Source: Bacillota bacterium
GTDB taxonomy: Bacteria > Bacillota > Clostridia > Lachnospirales > Lachnospiraceae
Direction of reading: 5' to 3'
Assembly: GCA_023413555.1 (NCBI GenBank)
Contig: JAEZPG010000073.1
Coordinates: forward strand, 1 to 15,011
Length of the DNA: 15,011 nucleotides
The notes under the pieces were generated by a model. The model did not search any database, had not been told where the DNA came from, and was given only the letters and a program-made list of their open reading frames with translations. A program made the position numbers and the translations under genes. This document shows positions 1 through 6,439 of the stretch, piece by piece. How positions within the stretch are numbered: the first letter of the stretch is position 1; every line of letters begins with the position of its first letter.

Positions 1-390
1 CTCCAAGACGTGCAGGAAGCAAGAGATAATCTTACCATAACTGAAATCAGCGAATTCCAGAAATGCTGTGATCACAGTCTAAAAGCTATCAATGAGCTAA
101 TGGTGTCTCTAGATTTTCAATATGAGATATCAGAGCAATTGTTTCGGATATACACCTATGTAAAGGGGCTTATTGCTAAAGTAAAGACAAAAAAAGAGGA
201 TATTCTTCTGGTAGAAGCCTATAACATAATGGAAAAGTTACGCTCCTCCTTTGTCCAGGTGGCCAGCCAGGACAAGTCAGAGGCAGTAATGCAAAATACG
301 GAGCAGGTATATGCAGGCTTGACCTACTCTAAGGGCAACTTAAATGAGTCTCTACTGGAAGACGCTTCAAAGCGTGGATTTAGAGCATAG
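1..390 (+). CDS. fliS: FliS-like flagellar export chaperone, 3' part (5' end outside window)
   Basis: The frame is open from base 1 and stops at 388-390, so about 129 C-terminal residues are visible and the start lies upstream. A GTG at position 10 is in frame but has no ribosome site, so I treat the gene as cut by the window edge. The visible part is all helical and follows the FliS pattern: a helix with AINELMVSLDF (like the family's AQNIIxELxxSLD), then a segment like EISEQLFRIYTYV matching the MYDYMxRRL helix, then a helix ending near LRSSFVQVA where FliS has the DAW motif. FliS binds the disordered C terminus of flagellin in the cytoplasm, stops early polymerisation and hands it to the flagellar export gate. 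The tail, about 30 residues beyond the FliS core, includes VYAGLTYSKGNLNES and is not part of the classical family. The family call rests on pattern recognition only; another helical chaperone is possible. Confidence 0.68.
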   Translation, partial: LQDVQEARDNLTITEISEFQKCCDHSLKAINELMVSLDFQYEISEQLFRIYTYVKGLIAKVKTKKEDILLVEAYNIMEKLRSSFVQVASQDKSEAVMQNTEQVYAGLTYSKGNLNESLLEDASKRGFRA

Positions 391-403
391 CGTGTGAGCT
401 TAA

Positions 404-625
404 TTATAATAATAGGGACTCATCAGATAGTGCTTTAACCTGATTTAATAAAAAAGTATACCTCTTATGTGCAGCATTAACCTCATATATATAAGCATCA
501 ATTAAGTCCGGATCTAAACTGTTTTCAAAGTTAGAATAGGCCGTCTCTAATGCGATCTTTGTCCTTTGGAGTTCCTGTAGCAGCGCCTCTTCTTGTAAAT
601 TGACTTTACTTTTACGATGCTTCAT
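404..625 (-). CDS. yaaL: DUF2508 (YaaL-family) small protein
   Basis: This encodes a 73-residue soluble, highly charged helical protein. The core reads LLQELQRTKIALETAYSNF, then DPDLIDAYIYEVNAAHKRY, which is the DUF2508/YaaL signature (acidic helix, DPDLID(Y)YIY, then A-x-x-RYxxLL). No enzymatic motif is visible and the function of the family is unknown. I chose the ATG at 625 because GGAAAGG lies nine bases upstream on the minus strand; the frame stays open to 739, but the extra 38 residues look like untranslated leader. A TATAAT hexamer (plus-strand 707-712) may be its -10 box, with no convincing -35. It converges on the fliS-like gene with only 13 bases between stops and points away from bofA, whereas in Bacillus subtilis yaaL and bofA lie together in the same direction. 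Confidence 0.8.
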   Translation of the reverse strand: MKHRKSKVNLQEEALLQELQRTKIALETAYSNFENSLDPDLIDAYIYEVNAAHKRYTFLLNQVKALSDESLLL

Positions 626-852
626 TAAATCAAACCTTTCCAAAAAATTGTCCTGCATATTATTATATAAAGTGGGCAAAATAGCTACTTTATAGCCATA
701 CAGTATATTATAGTCTGCATAATACATAAATATTCTCAAAAATTAAAAAAAATTGAAAAAGTTATATATCATAATTTCCCCTTTTCGGTATATATTGTAT
801 AAACACAGAGTAAAAAGATACAAGCTATCCAAAAAGGGAAAGGGGAAATCAG

Positions 853-1128
853 GTGGAAAAGTATGTGCTTATATTTATCCTTGTATTATGTGGGACTGTT
901 CTGACCATTGCCATAAGGAAAAAGAGAATGGAGCTTTTTATAAATTTAATTCTCCGTCTTTTTGCGGGAGCAGTTGGCATCTATTTACTCAATGCAATTT
1001 TAAGCGCAGTCAATATACAAAGTGCAGTTGGGTTAAATGGTGTCAATGTGTTAGTAGTGGGAACGCTAGGTCTGCCAGGATTTATACTGATATATTCGGT
1101 GGGAATATACTTTATGTTTCGGGGCTGA
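853..1128 (+). CDS. bofA: BofA-family protein (pro-sigma-K processing inhibitor family)
   Basis: This encodes a 91-residue membrane protein with three hydrophobic stretches (about residues 3-20, 28-50 and 62-88). The C-terminal part, GLNGVNVLVVGTLGLPG followed by a hydrophobic run, is the BofA hallmark (G-x-N-x-x-T/N ... G-x-LG-x-PG). In B. subtilis, BofA holds the SpoIVFB protease inactive in the outer forespore membrane until sigma-K is needed; many Clostridia carry BofA homologues, not all shown to act this way. The GTG start has AGGGGAAA just upstream. The gene stands alone: the divergent DUF2508 gene lies upstream and an intrinsic terminator follows 20 bases after the stop. The AT-rich stretch 740-850 must hold its promoter, but I cannot assign a sigma-E or sigma-A site with confidence. 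Confidence 0.85.
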   Translation: MEKYVLIFILVLCGTVLTIAIRKKRMELFINLILRLFAGAVGIYLLNAILSAVNIQSAVGLNGVNVLVVGTLGLPGFILIYSVGIYFMFRG

Positions 1129-1147
1129 ATAAAATGATAAAAGAAGG

Positions 1148-1200
1148 AAAATGCTTGTCTAATTAACTGTAATGTGTCGGACAAGCATTTTTATTGTTGT
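1148..1200 (+). terminator. Intrinsic terminator after bofA
   Basis: A perfect 12-bp stem pairs 1148-1159 with 1180-1191 (arms AAAATGCTTGTC and GACAAGCATTTT), with a loop of about 20 bases. The right arm runs into TTTATTGTTGT. The A-rich left base also makes it plausible in reverse. It separates bofA from the pilus operon promoter 11 bases further on. Confidence 0.85.
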
Positions 1201-1210
1201 ATAAAACTTG

Positions 1211-1239
1211 TTGACAATTCGATTAAAGTTATTTATTAT
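1211..1239 (+). promoter_or_regulatory. Strong sigma-A-type promoter of the Tad pilus operon
   Basis: A perfect -35 box TTGACA (1211-1216) is followed by exactly 17 bases and a -10 box TATTAT (1234-1239). Predicted transcription start is near 1246, giving a leader of about 30 bases before the first gene. The imperfect dyad ATTAT-AA-ACATGT-AA-ATAAT (1235-1254) overlaps the -10 box and the start point and could be an operator. This is the only strong housekeeping promoter I see ahead of the whole pilus operon. Confidence 0.8.
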
Positions 1240-1269
1240 AAACATGTAAATAATTTCCATTAAAGAGAG

Positions 1270-1803
1270 GTGGTTTTTATTCCCTACATTGCACTTAGTT
1301 GCTTTTTGCTTGTTGCTATGGTGAATGACTTAATATCCTATCGTGTAAGTAATAAACTGATTGTATTAGGATTGTTATTTGCTATTATGTTGCAGGTTAG
1401 CAAATATCAAGCATTAGGTATTCTTTATTTTCTATTGGGAGCCATGGTTCCCGTTCTTATCTTATTTCTTTTGTTTCTAGGTAATGTTTTAGGAGCTGGC
1501 GATATTAAACTGTTTGCTGTTGTTGGAGGTAGTTTAGGAATTACCATAGGGATTCATTGTATCTGGTATTCTTTTGTGGCGGGAGCCATTCTTACAATTT
1601 TTCTTTTAATCATTCGAGGGAATTTTCTTTTGCGTTTTCAGCATTTTACTCATTTTATTTGCACCTGTTTTATATGTAGATCCATAAGTGTCTATTGTGA
1701 TAGGGAGACTCGGGATCAATCTAAATTTCATTTTACCATAGCTATTTTTGTAGGGTTTTTATGCCTTGCAATAAAACAAATATGGAAAGGAGAAGTTTGG
1801 TGA
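1270..1803 (+). CDS. Type IV prepilin peptidase 1 (TadV/CpaA-like, A24 family)
   Basis: This encodes an integral membrane aspartic protease of about 175 residues that removes the leader of Flp-type prepilins at the cytoplasmic face. Both catalytic aspartates are visible: one in VNDLISYRVSN after the first membrane helix (D20 counting from the GTG), and one in the GAGD motif (D78). About six hydrophobic helices fit the short TadV class, which lacks the N-methylation domain. The region 115-155 is rich in Cys, His and Phe and less typical of the family. The start is uncertain: the GTG at 1270 lies inside the ribosome site (GAGAGGTGG), while ATT at 1279 sits eight bases after GAGG, the right distance; the next TTG or ATG would cut the first helix. 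The stop overlaps the next gene by four bases (GTGA). It is the first gene of the pilus operon. Confidence 0.85.
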   Translation: MVFIPYIALSCFLLVAMVNDLISYRVSNKLIVLGLLFAIMLQVSKYQALGILYFLLGAMVPVLILFLLFLGNVLGAGDIKLFAVVGGSLGITIGIHCIWYSFVAGAILTIFLLIIRGNFLLRFQHFTHFICTCFICRSISVYCDRETRDQSKFHFTIAIFVGFLCLAIKQIWKGEVW

Positions 1804-2738
1804 TAAGGGAAACCATATGTCTTTTTGATACAGACCTCCTTTACGGAAGAACGGTGTTGCGAGCTCTTCAAGAGGAGAACTTTCTTCCGGGGTCTTATGC
1901 ATACTTTAGTGAAATGGATACACTATATTCCTTTTTAATAAGTAATCAAGTAACAGTGCTTCTGTTGGAGAAGAGCAAGGAGCAGGAATTCTATCAGCTG
2001 CTTTCTAAAGAAGGGGTGTCTGAAGAGCAGTTACATGAGTGGCGGGAGAAAATCCTTTTGCTGACAGAGGAACCTGTAAGTAGAGAATGTGAATTATACA
2101 AATACTTAGCTCGTCAGGAATTTGGATCAAGGTTAAGGAGTTGGAGGACAGAGAGATTTGGAGATATTAACAAAGAAAAACACGAAGACAGACAAAGTAG
2201 CAGGTGTAAACAGGTACTTACCGGGTATATTACCTTTGGGGGAGCAAACTTAGGCAAGTTCCTAGCTGGTATCAAGCAAAGTGCAGTAGGTGCACTTGTG
2301 TTGAATCTGGAGATTTTTGCTTATTCAAGTCCTCATGTCAAACCCAAGAAGAACATGTCTGATCTGATTTATCTGGCAACACTTGACCAACTTTCAAAGG
2401 TCAATATAAAAGATTATGTCTATACAATCGAAAGCATTGATTGTGTAGAGCCCATTGTGCACTACAGCGATGGCTATGAGTTAGATAATGAAGCTGTAAG
2501 CAGACTGGTAGAGTTTCTTCGGACGCTACCTTATGAGAGAGTTTTTCTTATTACTGATTGCAGGCATCGAGGGGCGGCGAGGCTTTTGGAACTATGCGAT
2601 GAGGTAAAGGTAGAGGAACCAGGAAGTCCCATTGAACAGCACAAAAATACCTTAATGAGGCAGATGCTTCATTTGGAGGGAAGAGAAAAGCTGTTAGGGA
2701 AACTAGAGCAGATAAAGAGGGAACAGGTATATGGATAG
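1800..2738 (+). CDS. TadZ/CpaE-like protein with degenerate ATPase motif
   Basis: I chose the GTG at 1800, seven bases after AAAGGAG (1786-1792) and overlapping the previous stop, giving 312 residues; an ATG at 1761 is in frame but has no ribosome site. The N-terminal ~100 residues resemble a receiver-like fold (ICLFDTD at the start, LLLEKSK, then ILLLTEE). The rest resembles the MinD/ParA-type ATPase of TadZ. The expected KGGxGKT loop is replaced by FGGANLGKF near residues 146-154: the signature Lys and the Thr/Ser are missing, although a GK pair remains. A Walker B-like strand VFLITDC is near 248-254. TadZ proteins localise the Tad machine at the membrane. The place between a prepilin peptidase and TadA is the usual one for TadZ. 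It overlaps TadA by eight bases. The family call is from fold pattern and position, and sequence divergence is high. Confidence 0.65.
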   Translation: MIRETICLFDTDLLYGRTVLRALQEENFLPGSYAYFSEMDTLYSFLISNQVTVLLLEKSKEQEFYQLLSKEGVSEEQLHEWREKILLLTEEPVSRECELYKYLARQEFGSRLRSWRTERFGDINKEKHEDRQSSRCKQVLTGYITFGGANLGKFLAGIKQSAVGALVLNLEIFAYSSPHVKPKKNMSDLIYLATLDQLSKVNIKDYVYTIESIDCVEPIVHYSDGYELDNEAVSRLVEFLRTLPYERVFLITDCRHRGAARLLELCDEVKVEEPGSPIEQHKNTLMRQMLHLEGREKLLGKLEQIKREQVYG

Positions 2739-3963
2739 AGAAGATCTATATAAAGAGGTTAAGGGGCAAGTATTGACAGATATGAATCTTATCAAAGAGA
2801 TTTCAGATGAGGAAGTATTGGATTATATTGACAAGATCATTGATCACTATGTGGAAAAACAGTATCTTAAGGTAGATCATAGACGCCAATTGCGATATAG
2901 GGTATTTAATTCTATACGAAGACTGGATGTGATTCAGGAACTGTTAGATAACCCCAATGTAACAGAGATTATGGTAAACGGGTCAAATCATATTTTCTAT
3001 GAGGAAAGGGGAAGACTTCATCTCTGGAATAAACAGTTTGAGTCAGAGGAACGTTTAGGAGATGTGATTCAACAAATTGTAGCAAAGGCTAACAGAGTAG
3101 TAAATGAAGCTAACCCTATTGTAGATGCAAGACTAGCAGATGGTTCTCGTGTTAATGTGGTACTGTCCCCCGTTTCCCTGGATGGCTCAACACTCACTAT
3201 TCGTAAGTTTGGGGAACATAACATTACCATAGATGAGCTCATACAATATGGGTCTATAACAAAGGAAATTGCAACTTTTCTTAATAAACTGGTACAAGCC
3301 AGATATAATATTTTTATTAGTGGAGGAACCGGTTCTGGAAAAACCACCTTTCTCAATGCACTCTCTTCTTTTATTCCAACAGAGGAACGTATTATTACCA
3401 TAGAAGATTCAGCAGAACTAAGACTTCGTCACCAACTAAATCTAGTGAGAATGGAGGTCCGAAATGATAATGTAGAGGGAAAGCATGGTGTCAGTATAAG
3501 AGATTTAATTAAGACCTCATTGAGAATGCGACCGGATCGAATTATAGTAGGAGAGGTCCGTGATGCAGCAGCTATTGATATGCTGACTGCTCTTAACACA
3601 GGACATGATGGTTCTCTAAGTACAGGTCACGCCAATTCACCGGCAGATATGTTAAGTAGGCTTGAGACAATGGTACTATTAGGGACTGAGATTCCGCTAC
3701 TAGCAGTAAGAAAACAGATAGCCTCAGCCTTAGACATCATTATTCATCTTGGAAGACTTCGGGACAAATCCAGACGCGTCCTAGAAATCGTTGAGGTTTT
3801 AGAGGTTTCCAATCAGGATATTGAGATTCAGCCACTCTATGTATTTAGGGAAGAGGGGGTTGACGAGGACGGAAGAATATTAGGAGGGTTGGTTGCCACA
3901 AGTAATACACTAAAGAACAGGAGTAAATTAGAAAGGGCAGGGATAATGATTGAAGACAGTTGA
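2731..3963 (+). CDS. tadA: TadA/CpaF-family pilus assembly ATPase
   Basis: This encodes a 410-residue secretion ATPase of the VirB11/CpaF class, which hydrolyses ATP in the cytoplasm to drive pilin assembly through TadB and TadC. All key motifs are present: Walker A GGTGSGKTT (198-206), the Asp box IITIED (221-226), Walker B RIIVGEVRD (270-278), and the His box with TGHDGSLSTGHANS (290-303). The N-terminal domain has the usual VTEIMVNG segment at 77-84 followed by the arginine-containing SLDGSTLTIRKF (149-160). Length is normal for the family. The ATG lies inside the end of the TadZ-like gene, with AGAGGGAACAGG just upstream, so translation is probably coupled. It overlaps the TadB gene by 14 bases. 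Nothing looks damaged. Confidence 0.95.
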   Translation: MDREDLYKEVKGQVLTDMNLIKEISDEEVLDYIDKIIDHYVEKQYLKVDHRRQLRYRVFNSIRRLDVIQELLDNPNVTEIMVNGSNHIFYEERGRLHLWNKQFESEERLGDVIQQIVAKANRVVNEANPIVDARLADGSRVNVVLSPVSLDGSTLTIRKFGEHNITIDELIQYGSITKEIATFLNKLVQARYNIFISGGTGSGKTTFLNALSSFIPTEERIITIEDSAELRLRHQLNLVRMEVRNDNVEGKHGVSIRDLIKTSLRMRPDRIIVGEVRDAAAIDMLTALNTGHDGSLSTGHANSPADMLSRLETMVLLGTEIPLLAVRKQIASALDIIIHLGRLRDKSRRVLEIVEVLEVSNQDIEIQPLYVFREEGVDEDGRILGGLVATSNTLKNRSKLERAGIMIEDS

Positions 3964-4690
3964 TTATACAAAGGTTGAGAAGCAAGAAATTATTAAGGTT
4001 GTCATCCTGGGGGTGGTGGTGCTTGGAACCCTTGGTTATCTCTTTTACGAAAGTATCGTGGCAATGTTTCTTATGCAGGTTTTACTGATTCCCTATTTAC
4101 ATAGTTGTAAAAAAGAGATTTATAAGAAACGGCTTTGGAGTGTCAATCAGGAATTTAAAGAGTTTCTATTAAGCTTAAGCGCAGCTTTAAATGCAGGTTA
4201 TTCAGTAGATAATGCCCTTTTAGAAAGTAAAGAGGGTTTGAAACATCTGCTAGGGTCTGAAGCAGACATGATGATTGAGTTAGATTATATGATTACACAA
4301 TTACAACTTAATATGACAGTAGAGGAGATATTTATTAAACTAGAGGAACGTCTACCCATTGAAGATGTATATAACTTCGTAGATGTCTTTGCTACTGCTA
4401 AGCGGACAGGGGGGGATATTATTCACATTATTCAATCTACAAGTGCTTGTATTCGGGATAAGGTGGAAGTGAAACGAGAAATTCAGACTATGATAACAGC
4501 TAAGAAGTTTGAAGGAAATATTATGTGTCTTGCACCTATGGGAATTGTTCTGTATTTGCAACTAGGTTCACCGGGGTACCTGAGTCCTCTTTATCATAAT
4601 GTGATAGGGATCTTTATAATGACTGCACTCCTTGGTGTATATGGTGTGGCTTTTTATCTTACTACTCGGATTATGACCATTGAAGTTTGA
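3950..4690 (+). CDS. tadB: TadB-like inner-membrane platform protein (T2SSF family)
   Basis: This encodes 246 residues. Two hydrophobic helices lie at about 15-50, a cytoplasmic helical T2SSF domain at about 65-185, and two more helices at about 190-243. The T2SSF signature is visible: FLLSLSAALNAGYSVDNAL near 72-90, and VYNFVDVFATAKRTGGDI near 140-157 (the family's F.xx.xxKxGGdl region). TadB and TadC form the membrane platform on which TadA works. The TTG start has AGGGCAGGGA upstream and lies 14 bases inside the tadA gene. It is shorter than classical TadB (about 300 residues) because the N-terminal part is reduced. The next gene begins 9 bases after its stop. Confidence 0.88.
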   Translation: MKTVDYTKVEKQEIIKVVILGVVVLGTLGYLFYESIVAMFLMQVLLIPYLHSCKKEIYKKRLWSVNQEFKEFLLSLSAALNAGYSVDNALLESKEGLKHLLGSEADMMIELDYMITQLQLNMTVEEIFIKLEERLPIEDVYNFVDVFATAKRTGGDIIHIIQSTSACIRDKVEVKREIQTMITAKKFEGNIMCLAPMGIVLYLQLGSPGYLSPLYHNVIGIFIMTALLGVYGVAFYLTTRIMTIEV

Positions 4691-4699
4691 GGTATGCCT

Positions 4700-6166
4700 A
4701 TGATAATAACAATTTGTATTTATATTATCACTTTACTCTTATGTATTATTTTTCGATCTTATCAAAGAAAATTTCTTAATACCATTTCAAAAAAGCAATA
4801 TCATCTCTTTTTTCTATTTCCAGTTAGTCTTATGATGGCTGATACTATCCAAGCTTTGCGCCCTAATCATAAAAAACACTATCAAGAAGAATTAAAATCC
4901 TTATATGTATTTGAGAACTGCATAACAAAAAGTCGTCTGCTTTTCGCTCAGACAATTGCATATATCATTGGAATTGTACTTGTGTTCAATACCTTTGCCT
5001 TGGTAATCCAGCTTACAAAGGCTAGCGAGACGAAGACTATCACAGAGAATACAGTAAACAGACCAAGTTATGGAGAGAAAAGCCACACAGAGTCCTATCA
5101 AGTTGTGATTGAAGATGAAGATCTGTATTTTAAAGAGAAGCTTCGTTATAAGGTTACACCTAGGATTTATACCGAGGAGACCTTTTATGAAGTGATTGAT
5201 CAGGCTAAATCGTATATCAGTCAGCGAGTGTTAGGGGAGAACCAGTCTGCTGACAAGATCACAACTTCCTTAAATCTGGTGAAGTCTATACCATCTCTAG
5301 GGCTAAAAGTAAGCTGGAGGAGAGATGATGAGGAAATGGTAGAGTATGATGGGAGTATTGCCAATAAATCCATTACACAGAAAAAGGAGGTCGTATTAAC
5401 GGCAACGATTAGTTCCGGTGAGTTGAAAGAAGAGTATCCGGTTGCTTTGACTATACTGCCTTTTGATCGGGGGAGTAAAGACGAACTATTTCATAAGGTA
5501 ACTACAGCACTTCAAGAGGCAGATGTTTCAAGTAGTTCGGAGGATAAGTTTTCCTTACCAAAGACAGTAGATGGTGCCAAAGTCTATTTTCTGAAAGAAA
5601 ACCACCAACAGGATATAACAGTTATGTTTTTTGGAGTAATAATAGCAATTTTTGTGCCACTGCTTGCAAAGAGAAAGTTAAAGGAGAAATTAGAGAAGCG
5701 GGAAGAAGAGCTTAGAATGGATTATCCAGAGGTTGTAAGCAAACTATCTTTGTTACTGGAAGCAGGAATGACTGTGACAAGAGCATGGACTAAGATTGTA
5801 CAGGACTATGAAGCAGAGGTAGGACAGAAAAAACGTAAAAAGAGATATGCCTATGAAGAGATGTTAGCCAGTTACTATGAAATGAAAAATGGGTTAAGTG
5901 AAAGTCAAGTATATGACAACTTTGGTAGGAGAATTAAACTGACACCCTATATGAAGTTAGGATCTTTGTTAGCACAGAATTCGACCAAAGGTATGGAAGG
6001 AATTCTAAAATTCTTAAAAGGAGAATCCATAGAGGCTTTTTCAGAAAGAAAGGAATTAGCAAAAAGACTGGGTGAGAAGGCCGGGACAAAGATGTTACTG
6101 CCCATGGGACTTATGTTAGGAATTGTTTTAATAGTGATAATAGTACCTGCTTTTTCTATTTTATAA
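4700..6166 (+). CDS. tadC: TadC-like platform protein with large extracellular Ig-like insertion
   Basis: This encodes about 488 residues, far longer than usual TadC (about 300). Residues below count from the ATG at 4700, which is seven bases after GAGG; an ATG at 4694 abuts that site. Helices lie at about 1-18 and 81-105. A polar region covers 106-305, followed by a helix at 306-322, a cytoplasmic T2SSF domain at 323-466 (LSLLLEAGMTVTRAW; SLLAQNSTKGMEGI), and a last helix at 467-488 preceded by GTKMLLPMGLM, typical of TadC. The positive-inside rule puts 106-305 outside the cell. Within it, about 145-254 reads like an atrophied bacterial Ig (aBig-type) domain: GENQSADKITTSLNL, then GLKVSWRRDDEEMVEYDGSI, then KKEVVLTATISSG and PVALTILP. 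TadC works with TadB and TadA in pilus assembly; the insertion may contact the pilus or cell wall (inference). Confidence 0.85.
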   Translation: MIITICIYIITLLLCIIFRSYQRKFLNTISKKQYHLFFLFPVSLMMADTIQALRPNHKKHYQEELKSLYVFENCITKSRLLFAQTIAYIIGIVLVFNTFALVIQLTKASETKTITENTVNRPSYGEKSHTESYQVVIEDEDLYFKEKLRYKVTPRIYTEETFYEVIDQAKSYISQRVLGENQSADKITTSLNLVKSIPSLGLKVSWRRDDEEMVEYDGSIANKSITQKKEVVLTATISSGELKEEYPVALTILPFDRGSKDELFHKVTTALQEADVSSSSEDKFSLPKTVDGAKVYFLKENHQQDITVMFFGVIIAIFVPLLAKRKLKEKLEKREEELRMDYPEVVSKLSLLLEAGMTVTRAWTKIVQDYEAEVGQKKRKKRYAYEEMLASYYEMKNGLSESQVYDNFGRRIKLTPYMKLGSLLAQNSTKGMEGILKFLKGESIEAFSERKELAKRLGEKAGTKMLLPMGLMLGIVLIVIIVPAFSIL

Positions 6167-6201
6167 GTTGGTATTGTTAATAAAATGAGAGGAGTGTTTA
6201 T

Positions 6202-6408
6202 ATGAAGCATGTAGCACAGACCGCTGCAAAGATAAAGGATGCAGCACGGAGATTTATTCGAGAAGAGGATGGCGTTGGAGTAGTGGAAATCATCCTAATT
6301 CTTGTGGTTTTGGTAGGACTGGTCATTGTCTTTCAGAATGAAATTGGAGATATAGTAGATAATGCTTTAGACGCATTTTCAGATGATGCATCTTCAATTT
6401 ACGATTAA
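6202..6408 (+). CDS. Flp1-like pilin (major Tad pilus subunit)
   Basis: This encodes a 68-residue prepilin. A positively charged leader of 24 residues ends in EEDG, followed by VGVVEIILILVVLVGLVIVF. Cleavage after G24 puts Glu at +5 (E29) and starts a single long hydrophobic helix, the class III (Flp) prepilin arrangement. The mature protein would be about 44 residues, ending in an acidic tail (DNALDAFSDDASS). It belongs with the Flp1-like family of Clostridia rather than classical Flp. It has the strongest ribosome site in the operon (GAGAGGAG, seven bases before the ATG), which fits high expression of a major subunit. It follows tadC by 35 bases, with no promoter or terminator that I can see between them. 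Confidence 0.88.
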   Translation: MKHVAQTAAKIKDAARRFIREEDGVGVVEIILILVVLVGLVIVFQNEIGDIVDNALDAFSDDASSIYD

Positions 6409-6439
6409 AGATAGTAATAATAGCAGAAAGGAGTAATTC

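Noticed and set aside
753..1166. A 137-codon open frame on the plus strand overlapping bofA
   Set aside because: It has no ribosome site and a Cys/Lys/Trp-rich composition without any family pattern, and it lies over the well-supported bofA frame.
3069..3401. A 110-codon minus-strand open frame inside tadA
   Set aside because: It is a shadow of the strongly conserved ATPase frame; no ribosome site or family pattern.
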